Origin: an uncultured Clostridium sp.
GTDB lineage: Bacteria > Bacillota > Clostridia > Clostridiales > Clostridiaceae
Reading direction: 5' to 3'
Assembly (NCBI RefSeq): GCF_947072515.1
Contig: NZ_CAMTIG010000008.1
Span: 36,999 to 100,998 of the forward strand
Length of the DNA stretch: 64,000 nucleotides
This document shows, piece by piece, positions 55,585-63,922 of this stretch; position 1 is the first letter of the stretch, and the number at the start of each line of letters is the position of its first letter. Under the pieces are notes generated by a model. It did no database searches. It was not told the DNA's origin and saw only the letters and a program-made list of their open reading frames with translations. A program made the position numbers and the translations under genes.

Positions 55585-56283
55585 TTAAGCTAGTTTTTCA
55601 ACCATAGCTTTTAATATAGTTGTTGAGTTTTTAACACCAATTGGAATGAATTTTTCATAATCCATGTGAGCTCCATTATTAGCATTATCAGAGATTGATC
55701 TGATTATTACAAATGGAATTGTGTTTAAATAACAAACGTGTGCTATACTTGCACCTTCCATTTCACATGCAACTGCTCCAAATTCAGTTTCAAGCCATTT
55801 GATTTTATCAACGCTTGCAATGAATTGATCTCCTGAAACTATTCTTCCTGAGAATGTGTTTATATCTTCTATTTCATCACATGAAAGTTTAGCTAATTTA
55901 ACTAATTCTTCATCACACATGAAATCAAATGTATCCATTCTTGGTACTTGCCCATGAGCATCTCCAAAAACTGTAGTATCCACGTCATGTTGTACTAGGT
56001 TTTCAGCTACTACTACATCACCAGGATATATGTCTTTTCCTATTCCACCAGCTACACCAACGTTTATAACGCTGTTAACTTTGTATTCTGAAATAAGGAT
56101 TTGAGTGCAAACTGCTGCATTAACTTTACCGATTCCTGATACTACTGCAACAACATCTTTTCCCCAAACCTTTCCTTTATGAAATGTCATGTTAGCCTTA
56201 ACTGTTTTTTCTTCAACTACCATATCATTTAAAAGAAGTTCTAATTCTTCGCTCATTGCGCTAATTATTCCTATAACCATCAA
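55585..56283 (-). CDS. mtnN: 5'-methylthioadenosine/S-adenosylhomocysteine nucleosidase
   Basis: A 232-residue enzyme that splits MTA and SAH, feeding methyl recycling and AI-2 precursors. Family segments: IGIISAMSEELELLL, GVAGGIGKDIYPGDVVVAE, catalytic Glu/Asp in CEMEGASIAHVCY and RSISDNANNGA. Length equals E. coli Pfs. RBS GGAGG before two adjacent ATG codons. Confidence 0.94.
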   Translation of the reverse strand: MMVIGIISAMSEELELLLNDMVVEEKTVKANMTFHKGKVWGKDVVAVVSGIGKVNAAVCTQILISEYKVNSVINVGVAGGIGKDIYPGDVVVAENLVQHDVDTTVFGDAHGQVPRMDTFDFMCDEELVKLAKLSCDEIEDINTFSGRIVSGDQFIASVDKIKWLETEFGAVACEMEGASIAHVCYLNTIPFVIIRSISDNANNGAHMDYEKFIPIGVKNSTTILKAMVEKLA

Positions 56284-56566
56284 AAGTTACCTCCAAAATT
56301 AAATATAAGACGATTTAGCCTTAAATAACATTATAAATTCAATAAAGCATTAAGTAAACCTGTTATACTCAATTAAAAATCTATTTTCAAATGAAAATAT
56401 TTTAATTAATTAGCTTTATTATTTACTAGATAAGGAAAATATAATCAATATAAATAAATTTAGTGGTAGTAGTTATCAAATGGGAAAGATAAATTTCTTG
56501 TATAAGTATAGGAGATAAAATAAAATATAAGGTAAATAAATATTAAGATAGGAAGTGGGAATAAGA

Positions 56567-57298
56567 ATGGAAAAAAACACATTAACTAGAACAGAATTAG
56601 TTATAGGAAAAGAAGGATTAAATAAATTAAAAAATGCTAAAGTAGTTATTTTTGGAGTAGGTGGAGTAGGTGGTTTTGCAACAGAAGCCTTAACTAGAGC
56701 AGGTATTGGAGAATTAGTAATAGTTGATAATGATACTATTGATATAACAAATTTAAATAGACAAATAATAGCTACATATGACACAGTGGATAAAGTTAAA
56801 GTTGAAGTTATGAGAGATAGAATTAACTCTATAAATAAAGATTGTAAAGTTACTATATTTGAAGAGTTTGTAACTCCAGAAAATATAGAAATGTTTCTTG
56901 ATAAAGATGTAGATTATGTAGTAGATGCTATAGATACAGTAACAGCTAAGATCGCTTTAGCTAAGTACTGTTATGAAAATAATATAAAAATAATGAGTTC
57001 TATGGGAACAGGAAATAAAATGGATCCGACTCAATTTAAAGTATCTGATGTACATAAAACAAAAGTATGTCCTTTAGCTAAAGTTATGAGAAGTGAACTT
57101 AAAAAAAGAGGGGTTAAAAAATTAAAGGTTGTATATTCAGAAGAAATTCCAGCAAAACCAAATGAAGAAATGATGTCTGAAATAGTTAAAGGGACAAAGA
57201 AAAGACAAACACCAGGAAGTATTTCTTTTGTTCCTCCAGTAGCAGGAATGATAATTGCAAGTGAAGTAGTAAAAGATTTATTAAATGAAGAAAAGTAA
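56567..57298 (+). CDS. tcdA: tRNA threonylcarbamoyladenosine dehydratase (TcdA/CsdL)
   Basis: A 243-residue E1-like enzyme forming cyclic t6A in tRNA. Nucleotide loop GVGGVGGFATEALTRAGIG, then IDITNLNRQI, VDAIDTVTAKIALA, and the TcdA-type region MGTGNKMDPTQFKVSDVHKTKVCPLAKVMRSELKKRG. RBS GGAAGTGGG before ATG 56567. Followed by the DnaA-box cluster. Confidence 0.92.
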   Translation: MEKNTLTRTELVIGKEGLNKLKNAKVVIFGVGGVGGFATEALTRAGIGELVIVDNDTIDITNLNRQIIATYDTVDKVKVEVMRDRINSINKDCKVTIFEEFVTPENIEMFLDKDVDYVVDAIDTVTAKIALAKYCYENNIKIMSSMGTGNKMDPTQFKVSDVHKTKVCPLAKVMRSELKKRGVKKLKVVYSEEIPAKPNEEMMSEIVKGTKKRQTPGSISFVPPVAGMIIASEVVKDLLNEEK

Positions 57299-57300
57299 AC

Positions 57301-57459
57301 TGTGGATAAATAAAAAAAATAGAATCGCAAAAAAACACAAAAAAATCTAAAAAAAGAGTATTTAGAGCAAAAAAAAACTATTAAATTCAAAAATATAAAT
57401 ACAATATATTGTATTATGTCACAGAGTTATCCACAACATGTTGATAACTCTGTGTATAA
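57301..57459. other. Cluster of DnaA boxes in an AT-rich intergenic region
   Basis: Consensus TTATNCACA boxes: 57301-57309 (minus, TTATCCACA), 57427-57435 (plus, TTATCCACA), 57451-57459 (minus, TTATACACA). A near match, TTATCAACA, is at 57440-57448 (minus). The last three form a 12-bp inverted repeat CACAGAGTTATC / GATAACTCTGTG (57420-57454). Over 100 bp of A/T-rich sequence separates the first box from the rest. No dnaA gene is nearby. Confidence 0.7.
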
Positions 57460-57618
57460 CTTAGTACAAGAATAGCTTTTTAAAATATAAAAATATATAA
57501 AAGTAATGAGGGATATTCGTATAGAATGTCTCTAATTTTTATGAATGTAAAGCCTTGTAATAACATGACTATAATATATAATAGTGTTATAAGAAACGTT
57601 AGCTTAGGAGATAGAAGG

Positions 57619-58548
57619 ATGTCATTAAAAAGTAATGTCAATATATTTTTAAGTAGTGGTAGTAAAAATGAATATCTAATAAGAGATAAAAATAATATCA
57701 GTATAGGAAGATTTATCATAACAGAAATGGATTATGAAAATCAGAAATGTGATGTTAAATTAAAATTTTATAGGGAAAATGACTATAATCTCTTAAAAGA
57801 AACATTAGATTTAATATTAGGAGCTACTTTTAAAGATAAGAAGGTATATAAAGTAAACATAATAACTAATGAAGGAATTAAATTATCATCATTTTTAGAC
57901 CTTGGATTCATATTAGAAGGAATAATTTCAGAAAATGTAATCATAAATGGGATAAGAAGAAGTGAAGTAGTTTTCGGAATTAACAGAGATGACTATAGAT
58001 ACAAAAATTGTGAACCAATGATTAAAATACAAGGTGAAAATATACTTTTAAGAAATTTAACTCCAAACGATGCAGAAGAATTAGTTTCTTATTATAAGAA
58101 GAATGAAAAACATTTAGAAAAATTTGAACCTGCAAGGGATAAAGAATTTTATACTTTAGATATTCAAAGAGGTATATTAAATGAAAGTTACAAGCAATTC
58201 TTAAATGGAACATGCTATGATTTAGCAATAATAAAGGATAATGATATAATTGGTAAAATGAAATTATCCAATATTGTTTATGGCGTTTTTAAAAGTGGAA
58301 TATTAGGATATTCCATTGATTTAGAACACCAAGGAAAAGGATATATGAAAGAGGCTGTAAATTTAATATTAGATTATGCATTTAATGATTTAGAGCTACA
58401 TAGAATAGAGGCGTCAGCTTTAGTTAGTAATGTAAGGTCAAAAGGGGTTTTAGTAACTTGTGGATTTGAAGAACTAGGAATAAATAAAAAATATTTATTT
58501 ATTAATGGTGTTTGGGAGGATCACATAACTTACTATAAAATAAAATAG
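57619..58548 (+). CDS. Two-domain GNAT acetyltransferase, RimJ/RimL type
   Basis: A 309-residue protein. The C-terminal half (from IQGENILLRNLTPNDAEELVSYY) is a RimJ/RimL-like GNAT domain with the CoA loop GYSIDLEHQGKGYMKEAVNLIL and LHRIEASALVSNVRSKGVLVTCGFEELG. The N-terminal ~140 residues look like a second, degenerate GNAT domain lacking the CoA loop. Start chosen at 57619 after AGAAGG; earlier in-frame codons overlap a TATAAT promoter. Confidence 0.8.
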   Translation: MSLKSNVNIFLSSGSKNEYLIRDKNNISIGRFIITEMDYENQKCDVKLKFYRENDYNLLKETLDLILGATFKDKKVYKVNIITNEGIKLSSFLDLGFILEGIISENVIINGIRRSEVVFGINRDDYRYKNCEPMIKIQGENILLRNLTPNDAEELVSYYKKNEKHLEKFEPARDKEFYTLDIQRGILNESYKQFLNGTCYDLAIIKDNDIIGKMKLSNIVYGVFKSGILGYSIDLEHQGKGYMKEAVNLILDYAFNDLELHRIEASALVSNVRSKGVLVTCGFEELGINKKYLFINGVWEDHITYYKIK

Positions 58549-58565
58549 GGGGAGGATTGAGAATA

Positions 58566-59420
58566 ATGAAAATATCTCTTGAAAATGATATGGTACTTAT
58601 AAAAGTATTTAATAATAATATAATTCTAGTAAAATCAGAAGAGGAAGAAAAAATATTATTTGAAAAAGGGATAGGCTTCGGTAAAAAAAATGGGGCGGTT
58701 ATAAAAGAGGGAACTGAAATAGATAAAATTTTTGTTATACAAAATGAGAAAAATATTGAAAATTTCAATAAAGTAATAGAAAGAACAGATAAAAAATTAT
58801 TAGGATTATTTGAAGAAATAATTTATGAGATATCAAAAGAACTAAATGAAGAGCTAAGTGAAAATATTCATATTGGATTAGTGGATCATTTAGGGTTTGC
58901 AATAAAAAGATTAGAAAATAATGAAGAAATTCAAAATCCATTCTTAATAGAAATTGAAACTTTATATGCAAAAGAATTCTCTTTAGCAGAAAAAGTAGCA
59001 AAAAGAATTGAGAGTGAGATTGATATAGATATTCCAGATGGAGAAATTGGATTTATAGCTATTCATATTCATTCAGCAAGAAATGGTGGAAAATTATCCA
59101 ATACAGTTAGATACAGTTACTTAGGAAATAGTATCATTGAACTTGTTGAAGATGAATTAGAAATAGAGATAGAAAGAAAATCTTTAGACTATGCAAGATT
59201 TTTAACTCACATAAGATTTGCAATTGAGAGAATAATGACTCAAAATCCAATTGAAAATGATTTAAGAGGAGTTATAAAATCAAAATATAAAATCTCTTAT
59301 AAGATAGCTAAATCTGTTGGAGTAATGATTGGTGAAGAATTAAAACTTGAAGTTAGTGAAGATGAAGTTGCATATATAGCAATGCATATAGAGAGATTTA
59401 GAGTGTCGGTTAAAAGATAG
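58566..59420 (+). CDS. glcT: GlcT-like transcription antiterminator (BglG family)
   Basis: A 284-residue antiterminator. RNA-binding CAT domain (residues 1-60, LIKVFNNNIILVK ... KGIGFGKKNGAVI), then PRD1 (HIGLVDHLGFAIKR, EIGFIAIHIHSA) and PRD2 (FLTHIRFAIERI, EVAYIAMHIERF) with the phosphorylatable histidines. Close in sequence to Bacillus GlcT. Convergent with an EIIA-Glc gene whose leader carries a matching GlcT-type RAT. ATG after GGGGGAGGA. Confidence 0.87.
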   Translation: MKISLENDMVLIKVFNNNIILVKSEEEEKILFEKGIGFGKKNGAVIKEGTEIDKIFVIQNEKNIENFNKVIERTDKKLLGLFEEIIYEISKELNEELSENIHIGLVDHLGFAIKRLENNEEIQNPFLIEIETLYAKEFSLAEKVAKRIESEIDIDIPDGEIGFIAIHIHSARNGGKLSNTVRYSYLGNSIIELVEDELEIEIERKSLDYARFLTHIRFAIERIMTQNPIENDLRGVIKSKYKISYKIAKSVGVMIGEELKLEVSEDEVAYIAMHIERFRVSVKR

Positions 59421-59456
59421 AAGATTTTAAATAGAATATTTTAAACTTAAAATATA

Positions 59457-59491
59457 AAAAAGGTAGTTATCATTTGATAACTACCTTTTAG
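59457..59491. terminator. Bidirectional terminator between glcT and the EIIA gene
   Basis: AAAAGGTAGTTATC / GATAACTACCTTTT perfect stem. Confidence 0.85.
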
Positions 59492-59523
59492 AGTTTTAAA
59501 TATATAAATTTTAACTAAAATGA

Positions 59524-60015
59524 CTAAACTGTATATTCAATAACAGTAGTTTCACCGGCAACGGCATCTACATCTGTTATTGTATTTAAAGATTGAATGT
59601 TGTCCACATTAGTTATAAGAACAGGTGAAATTAAAGGACAACCTTTGCTTTGTATAAAATCTCTATCTATTTTTAAAATTGGAGTTCCTGCTTTTACATT
59701 AGAACCTTGTTCAACTAATTGTTCAAAACCTTCTCCATTTAAGCCAACAGTTTCAATACCAATATGAACTAAAACTTCAATTCCATTTTTTAAAGTCATG
59801 GCAAAAGCATGTTTAGTTTTAAAAATTAAAGTAACTTCTCCATCAGCTGGTGCAACTATAGTATCACCTGTAATATCGATACCAACACCATCTCCAGCCA
59901 TTTTTTGAGCAAAAACAGGATCAGGTATTTCTGTAATAGGAACAACCTTTCCTGTTGCAGGAGCAATTAAAGTTAAACTACTATCTTTTTTATTTTTTTT
60001 AAATAATCCAAACAT
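59524..60015 (-). CDS. PTS glucose-type EIIA component
   Basis: A 163-residue EIIA-Glc/Crr protein. Starts with the amphipathic MFGLFKKNKK, then APATGKVVPITEIPDPVFAQKMAGDGVGIDI; the phospho-His is in LVHIGIETVGLNG, the second active His in KHAFAMTLKNGIEVLVH. It is a stand-alone gene without EIIBC, HPr or EI nearby, so it must serve a permease encoded elsewhere. Expressed through the RAT antiterminator upstream. Confidence 0.92.
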   Translation of the reverse strand: MFGLFKKNKKDSSLTLIAPATGKVVPITEIPDPVFAQKMAGDGVGIDITGDTIVAPADGEVTLIFKTKHAFAMTLKNGIEVLVHIGIETVGLNGEGFEQLVEQGSNVKAGTPILKIDRDFIQSKGCPLISPVLITNVDNIQSLNTITDVDAVAGETTVIEYTV

Positions 60016-60069
60016 ATTCAAAATCCTCTCTTTGTGTAGATATATTTTTACGTAAAGTAAATTTGTATA

Positions 60070-60164
60070 AAAAAAGACATAAGTTCTCTAAAGAAAAACT
60101 TATGCCTGATAGTTACTCAGTAACACGTTAATTAAATTATATATTCAAATAATGAAAATGTCAA
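60070..60164 (-). promoter_or_regulatory. Sigma-A promoter, GlcT-type RAT and overlapping terminator
   Basis: On the minus strand: TTGACA (60164-60159), exactly 17 bases, TATAAT (60141-60136). Then GTGTTACTGAGTAACTATCA and GGCATAAG (60125-60098), matching the ptsG RAT recognised by GlcT. The 3' part GGCATAAGTT also forms the terminator stem with AACTTATGTC before T7. RAT and terminator are mutually exclusive. Confidence 0.85.
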
Positions 60165-60271
60165 CAAAAAATGAATAAAGTAAAGACAAATGATGAAGTG
60201 GACATTGAATGCATATGAAATCAAAAGGTAAGCTTAAAAATTTATGAAATTAAAAGGCAGACTTAAAAATT

Positions 60272-60601
60272 CTATAAAGTTAAAAGTTTTTCCCAAGTTG
60301 AAAAACCTATAATACCATTTGGAATTAAACCTTCGGATTTTTGTAAGCTTAAAATAGAATTCTTTGTATTTTTACCAAAAACTCCATCAGGCAAGCCGCA
60401 ATTGAAATTTAAATCATTTAAGCGAGTCTGTATTATTTCAATAATTTTGCCTCTTAGTCCAAAACCTAAAATAGGGCAAACTGCCAATGTTTTATTATAA
60501 TTAGAAGCATCTATAGGGATGCTACAATTAAAATTCTTATTTAATTCTTTTTGTAAGTTTATAATCCAATGAGAAATATTACTATCTAATGAGTTCTTCA
60601 T
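60272..60601 (-). CDS. Stand-alone peptidoglycan-binding protein
   Basis: A 109-residue protein with two peptidoglycan_binding_1-like repeats (IINLQKELNKNF ... GLRGKIIEIIQTRLNDLNFNCGLPDGVFGKNTKNSILSLQ). Layout and motifs parallel the C-terminal domain of the endolysin at 27866. No signal peptide and no catalytic domain. The ATG follows GAGGTG. Role unknown. Confidence 0.75.
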   Translation of the reverse strand: MKNSLDSNISHWIINLQKELNKNFNCSIPIDASNYNKTLAVCPILGFGLRGKIIEIIQTRLNDLNFNCGLPDGVFGKNTKNSILSLQKSEGLIPNGIIGFSTWEKLLTL

Positions 60602-60701
60602 TTTTTCACCTCGTAAAAATAACAATTGAAAGCAATCATTACTATATAAATATTCAGTAGAAGGAAATTTGGTTCAAACTCAATAGAATCTTTATAAAAA
60701 A

Positions 60702-61091
60702 TTAGTTTGCTAAAAACTCTTCAGATACAATTTTAAGAAATTCATCTTTAGAAATATCTCTAAGCTTACATTCAGCATTTATAGAACTAATAAAATCCCT
60801 TAAAGAATTTTTGAACTTAGGAGTTGAGCTATTTAAATTCATATTAACAAAAGCACCGCGGCCAGGTTCAATTCTTATAAAACCTTCATTCTTTAAAAGA
60901 GAGTAACTTTTATTGACAGTATGCATATTAACATTTAAATATGATGCTAAAGTTCTAACAGAGGGAAGCATATCGCCTTCAGCCAAACTTTTGTCAGCAA
61001 TCATTTGAATTATTTGATTTTTGATTTGTATATAGATTGGTTCGACTTCAGCAGATTTAAAATTTAACAAAAAAAGCCCATTATAAGGCAT
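60702..61091 (-). CDS. GntR-family (YhcF-like) regulator
   Basis: A 129-residue short GntR protein. Winged helix EPIYIQIKNQIIQMIADKSLAEGDMLPSVRTLASYLNVNMHTVNKSYSLLKNEGFIRIEPGRGAFV, then a short tail without ligand domain, as in YhcF/YtrA, which often repress ABC transporters. The annotated ATG is unusually far (about 16 bases) from AGGAGGTG, and a hairpin intervenes; a TTG seven codons on is an alternative start. Confidence 0.82.
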   Translation of the reverse strand: MPYNGLFLLNFKSAEVEPIYIQIKNQIIQMIADKSLAEGDMLPSVRTLASYLNVNMHTVNKSYSLLKNEGFIRIEPGRGAFVNMNLNSSTPKFKNSLRDFISSINAECKLRDISKDEFLKIVSEEFLAN

Positions 61092-61104
61092 TAGCCTATA
61101 ATGG
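61070..61104 (-). terminator. Terminator-like hairpin at the 5' end of the GntR gene
   Basis: On the minus strand CCATTATAGGC pairs with GCCTTATAATGG (one bulge), then GCTTTTTTTG. It falls between the AGGAGGTG and the body of the gene and so could attenuate the gene's own transcription. Confidence 0.55.
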
Positions 61105-61198
61105 TTTCACCTCCTTTTAAAATAATATATAATGTTCTTAATATAATTATATATTACATAACAATAAATGTAAATATATGGAATTAGGAGGTGGGATT

Positions 61199-61696
61199 TT
61201 GAAAAATTTAATATTAGATTCTATAAAGGATAAAATACTATATATAGAAGACATTAATGAAGGATTAAAAAAATATAGTAATGCAATTTTAAAGATAGAC
61301 TTAAATAAAGAAGGGGAAGAAAACTTTATAAAATTTCTATATGAAATAGATGAGAATATAATAGTAGATTATTATGGAAACATAATAAATGATTCAGCAT
61401 TTATGAAGATGGTAGAAACATTAGATGAAGAAGAAAAAAGTTATCTATTAGATTTAAAAGAAAAAGGATATAAAGAAATTTTTTATTCTAATATAGAAGA
61501 GAAATTTTTAAAGATATTAATTAATCTTTCTATAAATGAGATTTTATTCAGTTCTTTTTATCTAAAAAATATGACTATCTGGGGAAACTATAATGGAAAA
61601 TTTATAATGTTTTTTAATAAGGAAACAAATATTAAAGATATAGAAAATAAAGCAAATAAATATAATTTGCAAATTGAAGATATAAAAGAAGTTTAG
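61199..61696 (+). CDS. Unknown protein
   Basis: A 165-residue acidic, helical protein with no membrane segment or recognised domain. Start is a TTG seven bases after AGGAGGTGGG; an in-frame ATG at 61178 lies before the RBS. It precedes the TlpA-like gene by 24 bases and probably shares its transcript. Confidence 0.5.
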   Translation: MKNLILDSIKDKILYIEDINEGLKKYSNAILKIDLNKEGEENFIKFLYEIDENIIVDYYGNIINDSAFMKMVETLDEEEKSYLLDLKEKGYKEIFYSNIEEKFLKILINLSINEILFSSFYLKNMTIWGNYNGKFIMFFNKETNIKDIENKANKYNLQIEDIKEV

Positions 61697-61720
61697 ATAT
61701 ATCTTCATAAGGAGGAACAT

Positions 61721-62314
61721 ATGAAGAGAAAAATAATAATAGCTTTATTAGTAATCCTTGTACTTATAGCAGGGACTGACTACTTTTACAAATGGAAAAA
61801 AGAGAAACAACAAGAAACTATTAAATCATCACAGAGTGTTGGAAACAAATTAAATGAAGATAATTGGAATGTACGACCAAAAGAGTTTATTGAAGATAAT
61901 AATAAACATATTGAAGAAATGAAGGACTTTACCTTAGAAAATCTTAATGGAGAAAAAGTAAGTCTTTCTCAATATAAAGGGAAAACCATATTCATAAACT
62001 TTTGGGCAACATGGTGTACGCCTTGTGAGAGTGAATTAGCAAGCTTATCTAAAGTTTATAATGAATATAAAGAGGATAAAGACATAGTAATACTAACGAT
62101 TAATGTAGGAGAAAATGAAAAAACTGCAAAAGACTTTATGACAAAAAACAACTATAGTTTTCCAGTATTACTAGACTCAACAGGAGAAGTAGCAAAAGAA
62201 TATGGGGCTAAAGCTCTTCCAATTTCAGTAGTAATAAATAAAGAAGGAAAAGTTGTAGAATATAAAAGAGGGGCAATGGATTTAATAGAAATGGAAGGAA
62301 TTCTAAAAAAGTAA
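61721..62314 (+). CDS. TlpA/ResA-like thiol-disulfide oxidoreductase
   Basis: A 197-residue membrane-anchored thioredoxin. N-terminal membrane segment (IIIALLVILVLIAGTDYF), then a linker and a thioredoxin domain with the redox motif FWATWCTPCESELA and cis-Pro in ALPISVVI. Faces outside; reduces or oxidises extracytoplasmic thiols. The last ~25 codons are duplicated immediately downstream. Confidence 0.88.
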   Translation: MKRKIIIALLVILVLIAGTDYFYKWKKEKQQETIKSSQSVGNKLNEDNWNVRPKEFIEDNNKHIEEMKDFTLENLNGEKVSLSQYKGKTIFINFWATWCTPCESELASLSKVYNEYKEDKDIVILTINVGENEKTAKDFMTKNNYSFPVLLDSTGEVAKEYGAKALPISVVINKEGKVVEYKRGAMDLIEMEGILKK

Positions 62315-62316
62315 CA

Positions 62317-62396
62317 TAAATGAAGAAGGAGAAATTGAAGAATATAAAAGAGACGCAATGGATTTAACGGAAATGGAAGGAATTCTAAAGAAGTAA
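62317..62396 (+). pseudogene. Duplicated 3' end of the TlpA-like gene
   Basis: This segment repeats the preceding 62236-62314 with about 80-85% identity. Translated, it reads EEGEIEEYKRDAMDLTEMEG and ILKK-stop, against KEGKVVEYKRGAMDLIEMEG in the gene. It has no start and no RBS: a tandem 3' duplication or the stump of a second paralogue. Confidence 0.75.
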
Positions 62397-62570
62397 AGAT
62401 AATAGAATACAAAGTTTTTTAAAAACAATGTTATTTTTAGATATAACGTAAAAAAGGATTTCGATTGTGAAATAAAAGAAACTTTAAAAAATGAAAATTT
62501 CTATACAATCATATCAATAAAATGCTAAAAAGAAGCATACCTTAGAATATAGTAATATAAGGGATTGATA

Positions 62571-63098
62571 ATGATGGAGGAAATATGGAGATTTAATGCA
62601 TATGATGATAGAGGAATATCAGTAAAAGAATTTTTAAAATTCGTATTAGCTTTTGTAATAACAATGAAGCTAATAGGACTGTTATTCCCAGTTTGTATAG
62701 TAAAAGGACAATCTATGAAAAACACACTACAAGATAAAGATTTAGTAGTTTTGAATAGATTGTCTTATTTTATAAGTGAACCTAAAAGAAAAGATATAGT
62801 AATAATAAATGTGGATGAAAATAATAACTCAGAAATAGCAGGAAAAACAATAGTAAAAAGAATAATTGGATTACCAGGAGAAAAACTAGAAATTAAAGAG
62901 AATAAAATATATATAAATGGAGAATATATAGAAGAAGGATATTTATATGATGATATGATAACACCTAATATAGATGTACTTATTCCACTAAAAGAAGTTT
63001 TTGTAATGGGTGATAATAGAAATAAAAGTGGAGATAGTAGAGATTTTGGGACATTTAGAGTTAAAGATATAGAGGCAAAAGTACTATTTAAAAAATAA
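62571..63098 (+). CDS. lepB: Signal peptidase I
   Basis: A 175-residue type I signal peptidase. One N-terminal membrane segment (LAFVITMKLIGLLFPVCIV), catalytic Ser in KGQSMKNTL at about S48, catalytic Lys in VKRIIGLPGE at about K96, and box E GDNRNKSGDSRDFG. Compact, as is usual in Gram-positives. The gene starts ATGATG after AAGGG. Confidence 0.92.
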   Translation: MMEEIWRFNAYDDRGISVKEFLKFVLAFVITMKLIGLLFPVCIVKGQSMKNTLQDKDLVVLNRLSYFISEPKRKDIVIINVDENNNSEIAGKTIVKRIIGLPGEKLEIKENKIYINGEYIEEGYLYDDMITPNIDVLIPLKEVFVMGDNRNKSGDSRDFGTFRVKDIEAKVLFKK

Positions 63099-63850
63099 AA
63101 TTTAATCTAAAAGCCCCCGATATATAAAAAACCCATATATATAGAATGAAGGGAAGTATATTGATAAAATATATTTTATTAAATAGGAACCTTCAGTAAA
63201 ATCAATACGGTACTAGAGATTATGATGGATATTGTATAAATTAAAGTAATTTTAAAGAAGAGCTTAGTTACAGTTCAAGTAATTCTATATATGATATAGA
63301 TAAATAAAAATTTTTCAATGTGTCTTGACTCTAATTCGGTTTAAGTAATTCTATATATAATATAGATATGTAGAATTAGTTATAAGTACTAAGCAGGGAA
63401 TGCTAATTAATTCTAATGGAAGATAAAATATATTAAATTAAAAAGCTCTAATAGCTTGCATATGATATTTTAAAAGCATATTCAAAAAATATATTGAGTT
63501 TAAAAAATATAAATATAAAAAAATAATAAAATATACTTAGAAAAATATTTATAAAACAAATTAAAATACATTAGAAACATCAAAAATATCTTGAAAACAT
63601 AATCTAATATAATGAAAAAACGAATGAAATGAACTGTTTAAAAGAAGAATATGAATAAAAAACATACGTAAAATGTATGAAAAATGAACAGATGGATGAA
63701 AAAGAATAAATACTTATCCAGGTGTATCTTAAGTCGAAAAATAGCGAAAAATGAAGAAATATATACTAAATAAAGTATAATTTGCTTTAATAAGAATATA
63801 AATATAAATATCACAGTAGAAAGGTGATATAGTAGTAAATGTCCTAAGGA
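63099..63850. other. Gene-poor AT-rich region with a direct repeat
   Basis: No convincing gene. A 26-bp near-perfect direct repeat, AAGTAATTCTATATAT then (G/A)ATATAGATA, occurs at 63277-63302 and 63343-63368, 66 bp apart. Palindromic TATATA stretches are frequent. Confidence 0.5.
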
Positions 63851-63922
63851 CGCCGAACAAAACAAAACAAAGTTCGGATCGATACTTAAGTTAAATATTT
63901 TGAATAACTTTAAAAAAAGTTG

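Noticed and set aside
57301..57459. Chromosomal replication origin
   Set aside because: DnaA boxes are present, but dnaA and dnaN are not, and the number of boxes is low for a clostridial oriC. Reported instead as a DnaA-box cluster.
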